From the NCBI RefSeq assembly GCF_000719975.1, contig NZ_JOIJ01000004.1:1-64000 (forward strand): DNA of 64,000 nt, written 5' to 3'. This stretch comes from Prauserella rugosa (GTDB lineage: Bacteria; Actinomycetota; Actinomycetes; Mycobacteriales; Pseudonocardiaceae). Positions 1 through 9,459 of this stretch are shown here, in pieces; the first letter of the stretch is position 1, and each line of letters opens with the position of its first letter. The notes under the pieces were generated by a model. It saw only the letters and a program-made list of their open reading frames with translations, made no database searches and had not been told where the DNA came from. A program made the translations under genes and the position numbers.

Positions 1-1
1 T

Positions 2-388
2 GTGTGGCGCAAAGTCCTCTGCGACCCCGCCACCGGCCAGCCGCTCGACCTGGGTCGTAGTCGACGACGGCCCAACGCAGCCATCCGCGAACTCGTCCGG
101 GTGCGGGATCGGGAATGCGTGGTGCCGTGGTGTCGGCGGCCTGCTCGGCACTGCGACCTCGACCATCAGCGTGAGTGGTCGGCTGAGAACGGGCCCACCT
201 CCGCCGCTAACACCGCACCACGGTGTCGACGTCATCATCGGATGAAGAACGCGCCCGGGTGGATCACCCGCCACGACCCACTCCACGGCACCTCGGCCAT
301 CACCACACCCCACGGCTCCACCTACACCGGCAGACGCCGACCCGTCCTCGCGCCGAAACCCACCGGCCCCGACGACCCACCGTTCTGA
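2..388 (+). CDS. HNH endonuclease domain protein, C-terminal part (DUF222/13E12 type)
   Basis: The gene runs in from the left edge, so only the last ~128 residues are present and the true start lies outside the window. The visible part has an HNH nuclease core: paired cysteines (CVVPWC), then CDLDH with the catalytic-type Asp-His, then a CRRHH segment about 30 residues later. This arrangement is characteristic of the C-terminal HNH domain of actinobacterial DUF222 (13E12 repeat family) proteins, which are multicopy and often lie near mobile DNA. The product is presumably a metal-dependent DNA-nicking protein of unknown biological role. The last ~30 residues are Pro/Arg-rich and probably disordered. 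The DUF222 half cannot be verified because it is outside the window. Confidence 0.8.
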   Translation: MWRKVLCDPATGQPLDLGRSRRRPNAAIRELVRVRDRECVVPWCRRPARHCDLDHQREWSAENGPTSAANTAPRCRRHHRMKNAPGWITRHDPLHGTSAITTPHGSTYTGRRRPVLAPKPTGPDDPPF

Positions 389-403
389 CCGGGCGCCGGC
401 GCA

Positions 404-1669
404 TCAACGGTCCGGGTAGAACTCGTCCGGATCCACCAGGCCGTCGTACGCCTCGGGGTGAGCCACGCAGCCCGTGAGTTCGGGATCGACGTCGGGACTC
501 AGATCGGGGTCGACAGGCGGATCCGTGTCCGGGTCCCCGTCGGGGCCGGTCTCCGGATCGACCTCGGGGGCGGGGCGTGCGTCGAGGTCGGTGCGGTAGC
601 GGAACATCGGCAGGAGGTCCTGCTCCACGGCCTCGCCGGCCACGTCCGTGGCGCACGCCTCGACGTCGGCGCGCAGCGCGTCCGCGTCGATGCCGGCGCC
701 GATGAGCACCAGACTCGTACCGGTACCGGCGTCGTCACCGCCGCCGCGGGGACGCTGCCGTGCGGCCAGGCGCACATAGGCACCGACCGTGTGCAGCTCG
801 TAGACCTCGTGGTGCCCGGGCACGCCGAAGCGCACGGAACCCTTCATCCGATACAACCCGGCAGGCCTGGACTCCAGGAACTCCGCGAACCGCCGCGGAT
901 GCACCGAACCGAGCTCCACCGTCACCGTGTCGTACACCGCGTGGGCGTGCGTCGAATGGTCGTCCTGCGCGCCGTGATCGTCCCGACCGTCATGAACGCC
1001 GTCGTCGCCACGGTCGAGGCGCAGATCGTCGAAGGAAAGCTGGCGTGGGCCGTCGGGGGAATCCGACGTGACGCGGTCGAACAGCAACTCGGGATCGACG
1101 CGCCCGAACTCGACGGGAACCACGGGAGTGGCGCCCGCGAGGTCGCGGACGAGATCCACGACGCCGCCGGAAGCCCGGTCGACCTTGTTGACGACCACGA
1201 GATCGGCCATGGTCAGCTGCTCGTCGAGCTCGGGATGGCGCTCGCGAGTGTCGGCGAACTCGGCGGCGTCGACCAACTCGACCAGGCCGCCGTACTCGAC
1301 GTACGGATCCTCACTGGCGAGCACCAAGCGAACCAGACTGCCCGGCTCGGCCAACCCACTGGCCTCGACCACCACGACGTCCAACCCCGCCGACGGATCG
1401 GTCAACGCGCCCAACATGCGATCGAGCCCGCTGGCGTCGACGGCGCAACACAAACAGCCGTTCTCGAACGACACCATCGAATCGACCTGCCCGGCCACGC
1501 TGAGCGCGTCGACGTTGACACTGCCGAAATCGTTGACCACCACGCCGATCCGCATCCCGCGCGTGTTCGCCAGCAGGTGGTTCAACAGCGTCGTCTTCCC
1601 CGCACCCAGAAACCCCGCGAGCACCACCACGGGCACCCGCCGGAGATCGGCACGACTGCGCTGCGGCAT
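404..1669 (-). CDS. CobW/COG0523 family GTPase (putative metallochaperone)
   Basis: The 421-residue G3E P-loop GTPase has GFLGAGKTT at residues 19-27, the metal-binding CLCC motif at 72-75 and an NKVD guanine-specificity motif near 160. A CobW C-terminal domain follows. COG0523 proteins deliver metals such as zinc or cobalt to client enzymes at the cost of GTP. Between the GTPase and C-terminal domains is an Asp/His-rich stretch (about 220-245) that could bind metal. The protein ends in an unusual Asp-Pro-rich tail of roughly 50 residues. The ATG start is preceded by GGGAG at 9-nt spacing. The gene is divergent from mycothione reductase across 79 bp. No clear Zur-type palindrome was seen, so the metal served is unknown. 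Confidence 0.85.
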   Translation of the reverse strand: MPQRSRADLRRVPVVVLAGFLGAGKTTLLNHLLANTRGMRIGVVVNDFGSVNVDALSVAGQVDSMVSFENGCLCCAVDASGLDRMLGALTDPSAGLDVVVVEASGLAEPGSLVRLVLASEDPYVEYGGLVELVDAAEFADTRERHPELDEQLTMADLVVVNKVDRASGGVVDLVRDLAGATPVVPVEFGRVDPELLFDRVTSDSPDGPRQLSFDDLRLDRGDDGVHDGRDDHGAQDDHSTHAHAVYDTVTVELGSVHPRRFAEFLESRPAGLYRMKGSVRFGVPGHHEVYELHTVGAYVRLAARQRPRGGGDDAGTGTSLVLIGAGIDADALRADVEACATDVAGEAVEQDLLPMFRYRTDLDARPAPEVDPETGPDGDPDTDPPVDPDLSPDVDPELTGCVAHPEAYDGLVDPDEFYPDR

Positions 1670-1748
1670 GGATCACGCTCCCGGGAACACTCGGACGTCG
1701 GCAGCAGTTGAGATAGTCGGCAACACCACCGCCTGAGAGGGTACCGAC

Positions 1749-3149
1749 GTGCCGCACTACGACATCGTCATCATCGGGACCGGATCGGGGAATTCGATCC
1801 TCGACCAGCGCTTCGCCGACCGGAAGGTCGCCATCGTCGAAAAGGGCGTGTTCGGCGGCACGTGCCTCAACGTCGGCTGCATCCCGACGAAGATGTTCGT
1901 CCACCCCGCCGACCTGGCCGCCACCCCGGCCGCGGCGGCGCGGCTCGGCGTCGACGAAACCCTCGACGGAGTGCGCTGGCGCGACATCCGCGACCGCATC
2001 TTCGGCCGCATCGACCCCATCGCCGCAGGCGGACGCGAATACCGCATCGAACACGACGACAACGCCAACGTCACCGTCTACGAAGGCGAAGGCCGCTTCA
2101 CCGGCCACAAGGAACTCACCGTCGACCTGCCGGGCGGCCAGGAAACCCTCACCGCCGACCGGTTCGTGCTCGCCGCAGGCGGACGCGCCGTCGTCCCCGA
2201 CATCGCGGGCCTGGACCAGATCGACTACCACACGTCCGACACGATCATGCGCATCGACGAGCTGCCGCGGCGCCTCGTCATCCTCGGCGGCGGATTCATC
2301 GCCGCCGAGTTCGCGCACGTGTTCTCGTCGTTCGGCGTCGAGGTGACGGTCGTCGCGCGCTCCAACACGCTCCTTCGCCACGAGGACGAGGACGTCAGCC
2401 GCCGCTACACCGACCTCGCCGCGCAGCGCATCGACGTGCACCTCAACCGCGTCGCCCAACGCGCGCGGCGCACCGACGAGGGCATCGCACTCGACGTCGA
2501 AGGCCCCGGCGGCGCCGAAACCGTCGAAGGCGACCTGCTGCTGGTCGCCACCGGCAGGCGGTCCAACGCCGACGTGCTCGGCGTCGAGGCCACGGGGGTC
2601 ACCGTGACCCGCTCCGGCCACGTCGAGGTCGACGACCACCAGCGCACGAACGTCGACGGGATCTACGCGCTCGGCGACATCAGCTCGCCGCACGAACTCA
2701 AGCACGTCGCCAACCACGAAGCACGCGTCGTCCAGCACAACCTGCTGCACGACCTCGGCGTCGAGGACGCCCCCGTGACGGCCGACCACCGCTTCGTACC
2801 GCACGCCGTGTTCGGCTCCCCGCAGATCGCCTCGGTCGGCATCACCGAACGCGACGCCGCCGCCAAGGGCATCCGCTACGTCACGGCCGTGCAGGACTAC
2901 GGCGGCATCGCCTACGGGTGGGCGATGGAGGACGAATCGCACTTCGCGAAACTCCTGGCCGACCCGTCCACCGGACAACTGCTCGGCGCGCACATCATCG
3001 GCCCGCAGGCACCCACACTGATCCAACCGCTCATCCAGGCGATGAGCTTCGGCCTCGACGCCCGCAGCATGGCCCGCGGCCAGTACTGGATCCACCCGGC
3101 CATGCCCGAGCTCATCGAGAACGCGCTGCTGAACCTGCCGCTGGACTGA
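1749..3149 (+). CDS. mtr: Mycothione reductase
   Basis: This FAD-dependent disulfide reductase of 466 residues reduces mycothione (oxidised mycothiol) with NADPH and so maintains the actinobacterial thiol pool. The N-terminal FAD-binding GTGSGN motif is at 10-15. The redox-active pair is C39/C44 in the GTCLNVGCIPTK segment. A second Rossmann motif (GGGFIAAEFA) binds NAD(P)H, and the C-terminal dimer domain carries the catalytic His in HPAMPE. Length and motifs match the mycobacterial enzyme. The GTG start follows an AGAGGG ribosome site. Glutathione reductase or mercuric reductase are less likely because of the mycothione-type active-site spacing and the short N-terminus. Confidence 0.93.
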   Translation: MPHYDIVIIGTGSGNSILDQRFADRKVAIVEKGVFGGTCLNVGCIPTKMFVHPADLAATPAAAARLGVDETLDGVRWRDIRDRIFGRIDPIAAGGREYRIEHDDNANVTVYEGEGRFTGHKELTVDLPGGQETLTADRFVLAAGGRAVVPDIAGLDQIDYHTSDTIMRIDELPRRLVILGGGFIAAEFAHVFSSFGVEVTVVARSNTLLRHEDEDVSRRYTDLAAQRIDVHLNRVAQRARRTDEGIALDVEGPGGAETVEGDLLLVATGRRSNADVLGVEATGVTVTRSGHVEVDDHQRTNVDGIYALGDISSPHELKHVANHEARVVQHNLLHDLGVEDAPVTADHRFVPHAVFGSPQIASVGITERDAAAKGIRYVTAVQDYGGIAYGWAMEDESHFAKLLADPSTGQLLGAHIIGPQAPTLIQPLIQAMSFGLDARSMARGQYWIHPAMPELIENALLNLPLD

Positions 3150-3170
3150 GCCGGCCGTCAGCTCAGACGA

Positions 3171-3202
3171 AGCGCCGGGCGGCCGAGGCCGCCCGGGCGC
3201 TT
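3171..3202. terminator. Bidirectional terminator hairpin
   Basis: An inverted repeat (AGCGCCGGGCGGCC against GGCCGCCCGGGCGCT, one bulged base) lies between two convergent stop codons, those of mtr and the CynX-type transporter. It is GC-rich without a long T-tract, as is usual for actinobacterial terminators. Confidence 0.65.
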
Positions 3203-3216
3203 CACGTATCGGGTAG

Positions 3217-4500
3217 CTACACGTACCGGGGTTTGCCCGCGTACCAGCCGAAGGCGAGCTGGGCGACCACGACGCCGATCACCATCGTCATCGGCACCGT
3301 CCAGTCCCCCGTGACGTCCCGCAGGAACCCGAACAGGAACGGACCCAACGCACCGAGCAGGTACCCGAGGCCCTGCGCCATACCCGACAGCGACGCCGTG
3401 TCTGCCGCCGTCCGCGCCCGCATCGTGATGGCGCTGAGCGCCAACGAGAACACGGCCATGCCCAGTCCGATCAGGACCGACCACAACAGCGGTGCCGCGG
3501 CGGGCGCCACGGTGAGGCCCGTGAGCCCGGACACCCCCAGTACGCCCAGGCCCACCGACCAGAAGCCGAGTCCACCGCGCGCGCCCACCAGCGGCGGGAT
3601 GAGCAGGCTCACCGGCAGCCCGAGCAGCGACACCAAGCCCATCATCAGCCCGGCCGACGTCCGGCTCACCCCGGCGTCGATGAGCACCTGCGGCATCCAG
3701 CCCATCATGATGTAGGCGAAACACGCCTGCGTCCCGAAGAAGCCGGTGACGATCCACGCCAACCGGTTCCGCAGCAACGAGCGGCGCTCCCCCTGACCGC
3801 CACCCGCGTCCGGTTCGACACTCTCGGCCGCGTCCTGCTCGCCGGAATCGGCCGCAGCGGAGCGTTTTCCGCCGACGACGCCGCCCCTCGTGGCGGCGAA
3901 CCACAGCACCAGCGCCAGCACGGCCAGGCCCGCCCACGCACCGAGACCGCCGCGCCATCCGCCGGTCGCGTCGCTGAGCGGCGGGGTCAACGACGAGCCG
4001 AGAGCGCCACCGGTCTGCAACGCCGCCGTGTACACCCCGGTCATCAACCCCACGCGGGCGGCGAACGAGGTCTTGACGACCACCGGGATGAGCACGTTGG
4101 CCAGCGCGATACCCGCGCTCGCCACCAACGTTCCCGCCAGCACCACGAACGGGCCGTTCACCACGCGCACCACCAACCCGGCCGCCAGCACGGCGAGCGC
4201 GAGCCCCAGCGCAGGCGCCAGTCCGAGCCTGCGAGCCAGCCACGGAGCGCCGAACCCGGCGATGGAGAAGCACAACCCGGGCATGGTGGTCAGCGCGCCC
4301 GCCCACGTGTCGCTCGCACCGAGCGCATGCTGCGCCTCGTCGAGGATCGCGCCCACCGACGTCACCGACGGACGCAGGTTCATGGCGGCCAGGACCACCG
4401 CCACCGCGAGCAACCCCGCGCCCGCGACGGCCGCCCTGCCCGTGGCGCTCCGCGCCGTCGAGTCGAGCGTGTCCAGCGAGTCGTCGGTACTCCGTGCCAT
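3217..4500 (-). CDS. MFS transporter, CynX/NimT type
   Basis: The hydrophobic protein has about 12 predicted membrane segments and major-facilitator character. Its NLRPSVTSVG segment near the first helix and the overall pattern resemble the CynX/NimT (cyanate / 2-nitroimidazole exporter) subfamily. I chose the ATG at 4500, giving 427 residues; an upstream in-frame start at 4557 would add a polar stretch lying inside the divergent promoter region. A hydrophilic loop between the two six-helix halves is rich in Glu, Asp and Gly. The gene is divergent from a GntR/FCD regulator, a common pairing that suggests the regulator controls it. The substrate cannot be told from sequence. Confidence 0.8.
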   Translation of the reverse strand: MARSTDDSLDTLDSTARSATGRAAVAGAGLLAVAVVLAAMNLRPSVTSVGAILDEAQHALGASDTWAGALTTMPGLCFSIAGFGAPWLARRLGLAPALGLALAVLAAGLVVRVVNGPFVVLAGTLVASAGIALANVLIPVVVKTSFAARVGLMTGVYTAALQTGGALGSSLTPPLSDATGGWRGGLGAWAGLAVLALVLWFAATRGGVVGGKRSAAADSGEQDAAESVEPDAGGGQGERRSLLRNRLAWIVTGFFGTQACFAYIMMGWMPQVLIDAGVSRTSAGLMMGLVSLLGLPVSLLIPPLVGARGGLGFWSVGLGVLGVSGLTGLTVAPAAAPLLWSVLIGLGMAVFSLALSAITMRARTAADTASLSGMAQGLGYLLGALGPFLFGFLRDVTGDWTVPMTMVIGVVVAQLAFGWYAGKPRYV

Positions 4501-4614
4501 GCATCCCACGGTAACAAAAGGTAGGATGATCGGGCGTTGGGACGTTCCCCAGGGCATGACCGCACGTCAGGGACGCCCGGGCACAATGGTCCGCTCATCC
4601 GGGAGGTGACGTCC

Positions 4615-5283
4615 GTGCCGCTGTCCACGACCCACCGCACGGGACTGGTCGACCAGGTCATCGAACAGCTGCGGGAGGCGATCCGCAGTGGCGAATGGCC
4701 GCTCGGCGAGCGCATCCCCACCGAATGCACCCTCGTCGCCGACCTCGGCGTCGGACGCAACACGGTGCGCGAGGCGGTCCGGGCCCTCGCCCACAGCGGA
4801 CTGCTGGAGGTGCGGCAGGGCGACGGCACCTACGTCCGCGCGACGAGCGAGGTCTCCGGGGCGATCCGCAGGCTCGCGGGCACCGAACTGCGCGAGGTGC
4901 TGCAAGTACGCAAACCCCTCGAGATCGAGGGGGCACGGCTCGCGGCGGACGCCCGCACCGACGACGACCTGACCCGCATGCGCGAGCTGCTCGACGCACG
5001 CGACAAGGCGTGGGCGGACGGACGTCTCGACGAGTACGTCCGCATCGACGCCGCCTTCCACCAGGCGACCATCGACGCCGCCCACAACACCGTCCTCACC
5101 GAGCTGTATCGCGGACTGACCGAGGTCGTCGTGGCCAGCGTCGCCGCGACCACCCAGCTCGACGTGCCCGAGCCCGCGCCCACCGGCCACCACGGACTGC
5201 TCGACGCGCTCGCCGACCGGGACGCCGAGCGCGCCGCCGACGAGGTGTGCGCCTTCTTCGACGAACTGGCGACCCGAGCCTGA
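4615..5283 (+). CDS. GntR family regulator, FCD (FadR) subfamily
   Basis: This 222-residue transcription factor has an N-terminal winged helix (about 10-75, with the RNTVREAVRALAHSGLL recognition region) followed by an all-helical FCD ligand-binding domain. The GTG start at 4615 follows GGGAGGTGAC; upstream in-frame codons would lie in the promoter region. FCD regulators usually sense organic acids and repress neighbouring transport or catabolic genes. Divergence from the CynX-type transporter (114 bp between starts) suggests that gene as its target. The gene ends 21 bp before the convergent PucR-type regulator. Confidence 0.85.
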   Translation: MPLSTTHRTGLVDQVIEQLREAIRSGEWPLGERIPTECTLVADLGVGRNTVREAVRALAHSGLLEVRQGDGTYVRATSEVSGAIRRLAGTELREVLQVRKPLEIEGARLAADARTDDDLTRMRELLDARDKAWADGRLDEYVRIDAAFHQATIDAAHNTVLTELYRGLTEVVVASVAATTQLDVPEPAPTGHHGLLDALADRDAERAADEVCAFFDELATRA

Positions 5284-5304
5284 GCGGGCGCCTCCGTCGC
5301 GGGG

Positions 5305-7143
5305 TCAGGACAGGCGGTGCAGCCGCAACGCCAGTTGGAGCTCGAGGGCGCGGTCCGGACTCTGCCAGTCGTCGCCGAGCAGCACCCCGATCCGCTCGAG
5401 CCGCTGCGACACCGTGTTGACGTGGACGTGCAGGCATTCTTTGGCCCGCGTCAGGTTGCCCCCGCACGCGAAGTAGGCGTCCAACGTGCGCAGCAGTTCG
5501 GTGCCCCGCGCCTCGTCGTAGTCCAGCACCGGGCCGAGCGTGTCCCGCACGAATCCCGGCACGTTCGCCTTCTCCCCCAGCAACATGCCCACGAAACCGA
5601 GCGCCGCGGCGTCGGCGCCGCTGCCGTGTCTGCCCAGGACCAACAGCGCCCGCAGACATCGGGCCGCCTCGGCGTGTGCCTCGGCGATCCGCGCGGGCCC
5701 CACCGCCGGGCCGGCTCCGCCGACCGTCACGGGGAGACCGAGTCTGCGCGTCAGGTCCGCCGCGACGTCCGGAGCCGCTGTACCGCGCTCTGCCTCACGC
5801 ACCAGCAGCACGACGCGATCGGCGTGCACACCGGCGAGCACCCCGTGCGCCGACGCGGCCGAGGCCAGCCGCGCGCGCGTGACCCCGCCGTCGGAGGCCG
5901 TGTGCAGCACCAGGACCGCGTGCGGGGCGTGCAGATCGAGCCCCAGCCTGCGCCCGCGTTCCACCAGCGAAGCCGGCTCGCGGTCCGGCGCGCTCAGCAG
6001 ATCGACGAGCAGTTCGCCGCGCACGCGTTCCTCCGCCTCGGCCGACGACGACCGCAGCAACAGCACGAGCGCGGTCACCATGCCCGCCCGTTCGAACAGG
6101 CGCCGGTCCGCATCGCCCAGGTCCGGCCGTCCGGTGAGCGTGATGCTGCCCAGCAGCTGCGGACCGGCCATCACCGCGCACACCCAGTCGTCCCCGTCGG
6201 CGACCGCCCTGCCGGACGCCCGCGACGACGCGACGGCGAAGGCGTTGCGCCCACCCGAGTCGGTGCCCGCGCACGCCAGCTCGGCACCGTCGGGGTCGTG
6301 CACGACCACCCCGCCCCCGAGCACGGCCGCCACCTCGGCGGCCACCTGCGGCACGTCGGCACCGCCCGCGGCGAGCTCGGCCAGCCGGTCGTGCGCCTCC
6401 TGCGCCCGCGCCAGCGCCTCGTGGTGGGTGCGGATCGTGTCGTTGGCCTCGCCCAGCTCGTCGAGGGCCGCGGCCGTCGACTCGATGAGCCGGGCGTTGT
6501 CGATGGCGATCGCCGCGTGGTCGGCGAGCGAGGACAGCAACGCCACCTCGTCCGGGGTGAACGTGCGTGGCCTGCGGTCGGAGGCGTACAGCACGCCGAT
6601 CACCTGCCCGCCCAGCGAGAGCGGCACGCCGAGGATCGCGATGAGCCCCTCGTCGCCGACCGCCCTGTCGATCGGCCCGGTGTGCTGGAACCGGTCGTCG
6701 CCCGGATAGTCCGACGTCGCGTACGGCCGCGCCGTCTGGGCGACCAGGCCGCCCAGCCCTTCGCCCATCCCGAGACGCACCTGTTGGAACAGCGCCGAGG
6801 CCGACCCGTCGGTGACCCGCATGTAGGTGCTGTCGGCGCCGTCGTCGTTGAGGCTCAGGTACGACACGTCGACCCGCAACAACATCCGGGCCCGGCGCAC
6901 GATCGACCGCAGCACCGCATCGAGATCCCGCAACCGCGCCAGGTCGCTCGCCGTGTCGAACAACGCGGCCAGTTCGGTCTCCCGCCGGGTGTGCGCGTCG
7001 AGCGTGCGCCGGATCGTCAACGCCGACCGCAGCGCCTCCTCGGCTTCGGGATCACCCGCGGCCGCGGCACCCTGATCAGCCAGTTCCTCCGCAGACGCCC
7101 CCTCGGCCAGCAGCCGCAGTAGCCGGACCGCACCGTTGCTCAC
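5305..7143 (-). CDS. GAF domain PucR/CdaR-type transcriptional regulator
   Basis: The protein is about 612 residues when started at the GTG at 7143. That start overlaps the stop of the upstream MHS transporter as GTGA, so translation is probably coupled. An N-terminal GAF sensor domain occupies roughly residues 60-200, followed by a short coiled-coil-like helix and a middle region. The C-terminal PucR-type helix-turn-helix contains the segment NLTRAKECLHVHVNTV. Such regulators usually sense a metabolite and control their own operon. Here the operon also encodes 3-hydroxybutyrate dehydrogenase and a transporter, so a 3-hydroxybutyrate or related ligand is a reasonable inference. The upstream extension of this reading frame is only a shadow of the transporter gene. 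Confidence 0.82.
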   Translation of the reverse strand: MSNGAVRLLRLLAEGASAEELADQGAAAAGDPEAEEALRSALTIRRTLDAHTRRETELAALFDTASDLARLRDLDAVLRSIVRRARMLLRVDVSYLSLNDDGADSTYMRVTDGSASALFQQVRLGMGEGLGGLVAQTARPYATSDYPGDDRFQHTGPIDRAVGDEGLIAILGVPLSLGGQVIGVLYASDRRPRTFTPDEVALLSSLADHAAIAIDNARLIESTAAALDELGEANDTIRTHHEALARAQEAHDRLAELAAGGADVPQVAAEVAAVLGGGVVVHDPDGAELACAGTDSGGRNAFAVASSRASGRAVADGDDWVCAVMAGPQLLGSITLTGRPDLGDADRRLFERAGMVTALVLLLRSSSAEAEERVRGELLVDLLSAPDREPASLVERGRRLGLDLHAPHAVLVLHTASDGGVTRARLASAASAHGVLAGVHADRVVLLVREAERGTAAPDVAADLTRRLGLPVTVGGAGPAVGPARIAEAHAEAARCLRALLVLGRHGSGADAAALGFVGMLLGEKANVPGFVRDTLGPVLDYDEARGTELLRTLDAYFACGGNLTRAKECLHVHVNTVSQRLERIGVLLGDDWQSPDRALELQLALRLHRLS

Positions 7144-8516
7144 CGGTCGATCGTCGCACCGCCGGGCTGCTCGGACGAGGCCGACGGCGCCGTCTGGTCG
7201 TCGGACAGCGAACTGCCCTTCGTCTCGCGGGCGAGGTAGACCGCCACCAGCGTGACGACGCACGTGAACGCGACGTAGACCGAGATCGCGATGCTGCCTC
7301 CGGTGGCGTCCAGCAACGCCGTCGCGATCAGCGGCGCCACGCCGCCCGCGGCGATCGACGCCAACTGGTAGCCGATGGAGGCGCCCGAGTAGCGCACCCT
7401 CGTGCCGAACAGCTCGGAGAAGAACGCCGCCTGCGGGCTGTACATCGCGCCGTGGAGCACGAGGCCGACGGTCACCGCGGCGATGGTTCCCCAGCCGGAT
7501 TCGGTGTCGAGCAGCACGAAGAACACGAACGCCCACACACCGGTTCCGGCGGCGCCGAACAGGTACACCGCGCGCCTGCCGATCACGTCGGACAGCCAGC
7601 CCCACACCGGAATCGTCACCAGGTGCACGGCCGAACCGACCAGCACGGCGTTCAACCCCATCGACCGGGAGACGTCGAGATGGTTCGTCAGATACACGAG
7701 GACGAACGCGGTGATGACGTAGTACGAGGCGTTCTCCCCGAACCGGGCTCCCATCGCGATGAGCACCTCACGCCAGTGGAACCGCAGCACGGTGAGGATG
7801 GGCGCCTTCTCCGGTACTTCCTCACCGTCGGCCTTGCGGACCGCCTCGACGAACACGGGCGACTCGGCGACGGCGAGCCGGATCCACAGTCCGATGACCA
7901 CGAGCACGCCCGAGAGCAGGAACGGGATGCGCCAGCCCCACGACTCGAACGCCGCGTCGGTCTGCACCGCAGCGAGGATCGCCAGCACCGCGGTGGCGAG
8001 CAGGTTGCCCGCGGGCACGCCGGCCTGCGGCCACGACGCCCAGAATCCGCGCCTGCGCTCGTCACCGTGTTCGGAGACGATCAGGACCGCACCGCCCCAT
8101 TCCCCACCGACGGCGAATCCCTGCACCAGCCGCAGGAACACCAACAGCAACGGCGCCGCGACGCCGATACTGGCGTAGGTCGGCAACAGTCCCATGAGGA
8201 ACGTCGCACCGCCCATCAGCAACAGGCTGAGCACGAGCAGCTTCTTGCGGCCGAGCTTGTCGCCGTAGTGCCCGAAGACCAGGCCGCCGAGCGGGCGCGC
8301 GACGAAGCCGATCGCGTAGGTCGCGAAGGCCAGCAACGTGCCGGTGAGCGGGTCGGACTCCGGGAAGAAGAGCTTGTTGAAGACCAGCGCGGCGGCCGAG
8401 CCGTAGAGGAAGAAGTCGTACCACTCGACGGTGGTGCCGATCATGCTGGCGCCGACGACCCGTTTGATGGAGGTCGGTTTCGGCTGCTCGCCGGCCGGGG
8501 ACGTGGGGTCTGTCAT
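7140..8516 (-). CDS. MFS transporter, metabolite:H+ symporter (MHS) family
   Basis: This 458-residue, 12-helix permease has the MHS signatures: GTTVEWYDFFLYG at the first helix, GHYGDKLGRKK in the 2-3 loop and a WGGAVLIVSEH region. The family imports organic acids such as alpha-ketoglutarate, shikimate, proline and hydroxybutyrates by proton symport. It sits between 3-hydroxybutyrate dehydrogenase (87 bp upstream) and the GAF/PucR regulator (4-nt overlap), forming one operon. Uptake of 3-hydroxybutyrate or a close analogue is the natural inference. Nothing in the sequence fixes the substrate. Confidence 0.85.
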   Translation of the reverse strand: MTDPTSPAGEQPKPTSIKRVVGASMIGTTVEWYDFFLYGSAAALVFNKLFFPESDPLTGTLLAFATYAIGFVARPLGGLVFGHYGDKLGRKKLLVLSLLLMGGATFLMGLLPTYASIGVAAPLLLVFLRLVQGFAVGGEWGGAVLIVSEHGDERRRGFWASWPQAGVPAGNLLATAVLAILAAVQTDAAFESWGWRIPFLLSGVLVVIGLWIRLAVAESPVFVEAVRKADGEEVPEKAPILTVLRFHWREVLIAMGARFGENASYYVITAFVLVYLTNHLDVSRSMGLNAVLVGSAVHLVTIPVWGWLSDVIGRRAVYLFGAAGTGVWAFVFFVLLDTESGWGTIAAVTVGLVLHGAMYSPQAAFFSELFGTRVRYSGASIGYQLASIAAGGVAPLIATALLDATGGSIAISVYVAFTCVVTLVAVYLARETKGSSLSDDQTAPSASSEQPGGATIDR

Positions 8517-8603
8517 CGTCGATCACCACTTCGTTGTGTGTGGACGGTGTCTGTTGCGGATGGACAGTCGTACGTGGACGGTTCGATGCGGACGGTGGAC
8601 GGG

Positions 8604-9365
8604 TCAGGCGGCGGTCCATCCGCCGTCGACGGGGATGGACGCTCCGGTGAGGTAGGCGGCGTGCTCTCCGCACAGCCACACCACCACGGCTGCGACCTCG
8701 GCCGGTTCGATGAGCCGTTTGACAGCCGTGCGGGCGAGGAACACCTCGTCGACGACGTCGGCCTCGGCGATGCCGCGGGTGCGGGCCTGGTCGGCGATCT
8801 GCCCTTCGACCAGTGGGGTGCGCACATAGCCGGGGTCGACACAGTTGCTCGTGACGCCGTGTGGGGCGCCCTCCAGCGCGGCCACCTTGCTCAGGCCTTC
8901 GAGGCCGTGTTTCGCGGCGACGTAGGCGGCCTTGTGGGGACTGGCGCGCAGCCCGTGCACGCTGGAGATGTTGACGACCCGGCCCCAGCCGCGGGCGTAC
9001 ATGCCCGGCAGGTGGCGGCGCATGAGCAGGAACGGTGCGGTGACCATGAGGCGTTGCACCGTGTCGAAGACGTCCGGAGGGAATTCCGGGATCGGCGCGA
9101 CGTGCTGGATACCGGCGTTGTTGACGAGGATGTCGACGTCGGAGGGCAGGGTGTCGACGGCCGCGGGGTCGGTCAGGTCCGCGGTGTGGGCGTGGGCGCC
9201 CGTCTCGTCGGCGACGGCACCGGCGGCGTGGGAATCGACGTCGACGAGGTGCACCGTGGCACCCGCCTCGGCGAAGGCGTGGACGCACGCGCGGCCGATG
9301 CCGCTGGCACCGCCGGTGACGAGGACCGTGCGGCCGCCGAGGGTGTCAGGAGTGGTCGTGGTCAC
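8604..9365 (-). CDS. hbdH: 3-hydroxybutyrate dehydrogenase (SDR family)
   Basis: The 253-residue classical short-chain dehydrogenase has the NAD-binding TGGASGIG motif near 18-25, NNAG near 87, catalytic Ser-Val-His and YVAAKHG near 148-154, and a C-terminal DGGWTA. The pattern ISSVHGLRASPHKAAYVAAKHG is typical of D-3-hydroxybutyrate dehydrogenases, which oxidise 3-hydroxybutyrate to acetoacetate. As first gene of a three-gene operon with an MHS permease and a regulator, it supports growth on external hydroxybutyrate or turnover of polyhydroxybutyrate. It might also take up a product of the 2-hydroxyisobutyrate module at 42-51 kb, but that is inference. Confidence 0.82.
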   Translation of the reverse strand: MTTTTPDTLGGRTVLVTGGASGIGRACVHAFAEAGATVHLVDVDSHAAGAVADETGAHAHTADLTDPAAVDTLPSDVDILVNNAGIQHVAPIPEFPPDVFDTVQRLMVTAPFLLMRRHLPGMYARGWGRVVNISSVHGLRASPHKAAYVAAKHGLEGLSKVAALEGAPHGVTSNCVDPGYVRTPLVEGQIADQARTRGIAEADVVDEVFLARTAVKRLIEPAEVAAVVVWLCGEHAAYLTGASIPVDGGWTAA

Positions 9366-9409
9366 AGCTGACGACCGTACGGCCGCGCCATACCGTCGAC
9401 CATGTGCGT

Positions 9410-9445
9410 GAGGGCCACAACCGGCAGTGCCGATGTGTGGCCCTC
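9410..9445 (-). terminator. Terminator of map
   Basis: A perfect 10-bp inverted repeat (GAGGGCCACA / TGTGGCCCTC) encloses a second small palindrome (CGGCAGTGCCG). It lies 15 bp beyond the map stop codon. Confidence 0.65.
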
Positions 9446-9459
9446 CGACACTCAGTGGC

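Noticed and set aside
1311..3095. Minus-strand open frame of 594 codons across mtr
   Set aside because: It is antisense to mycothione reductase and overlaps the start region of the CobW gene; no domain.
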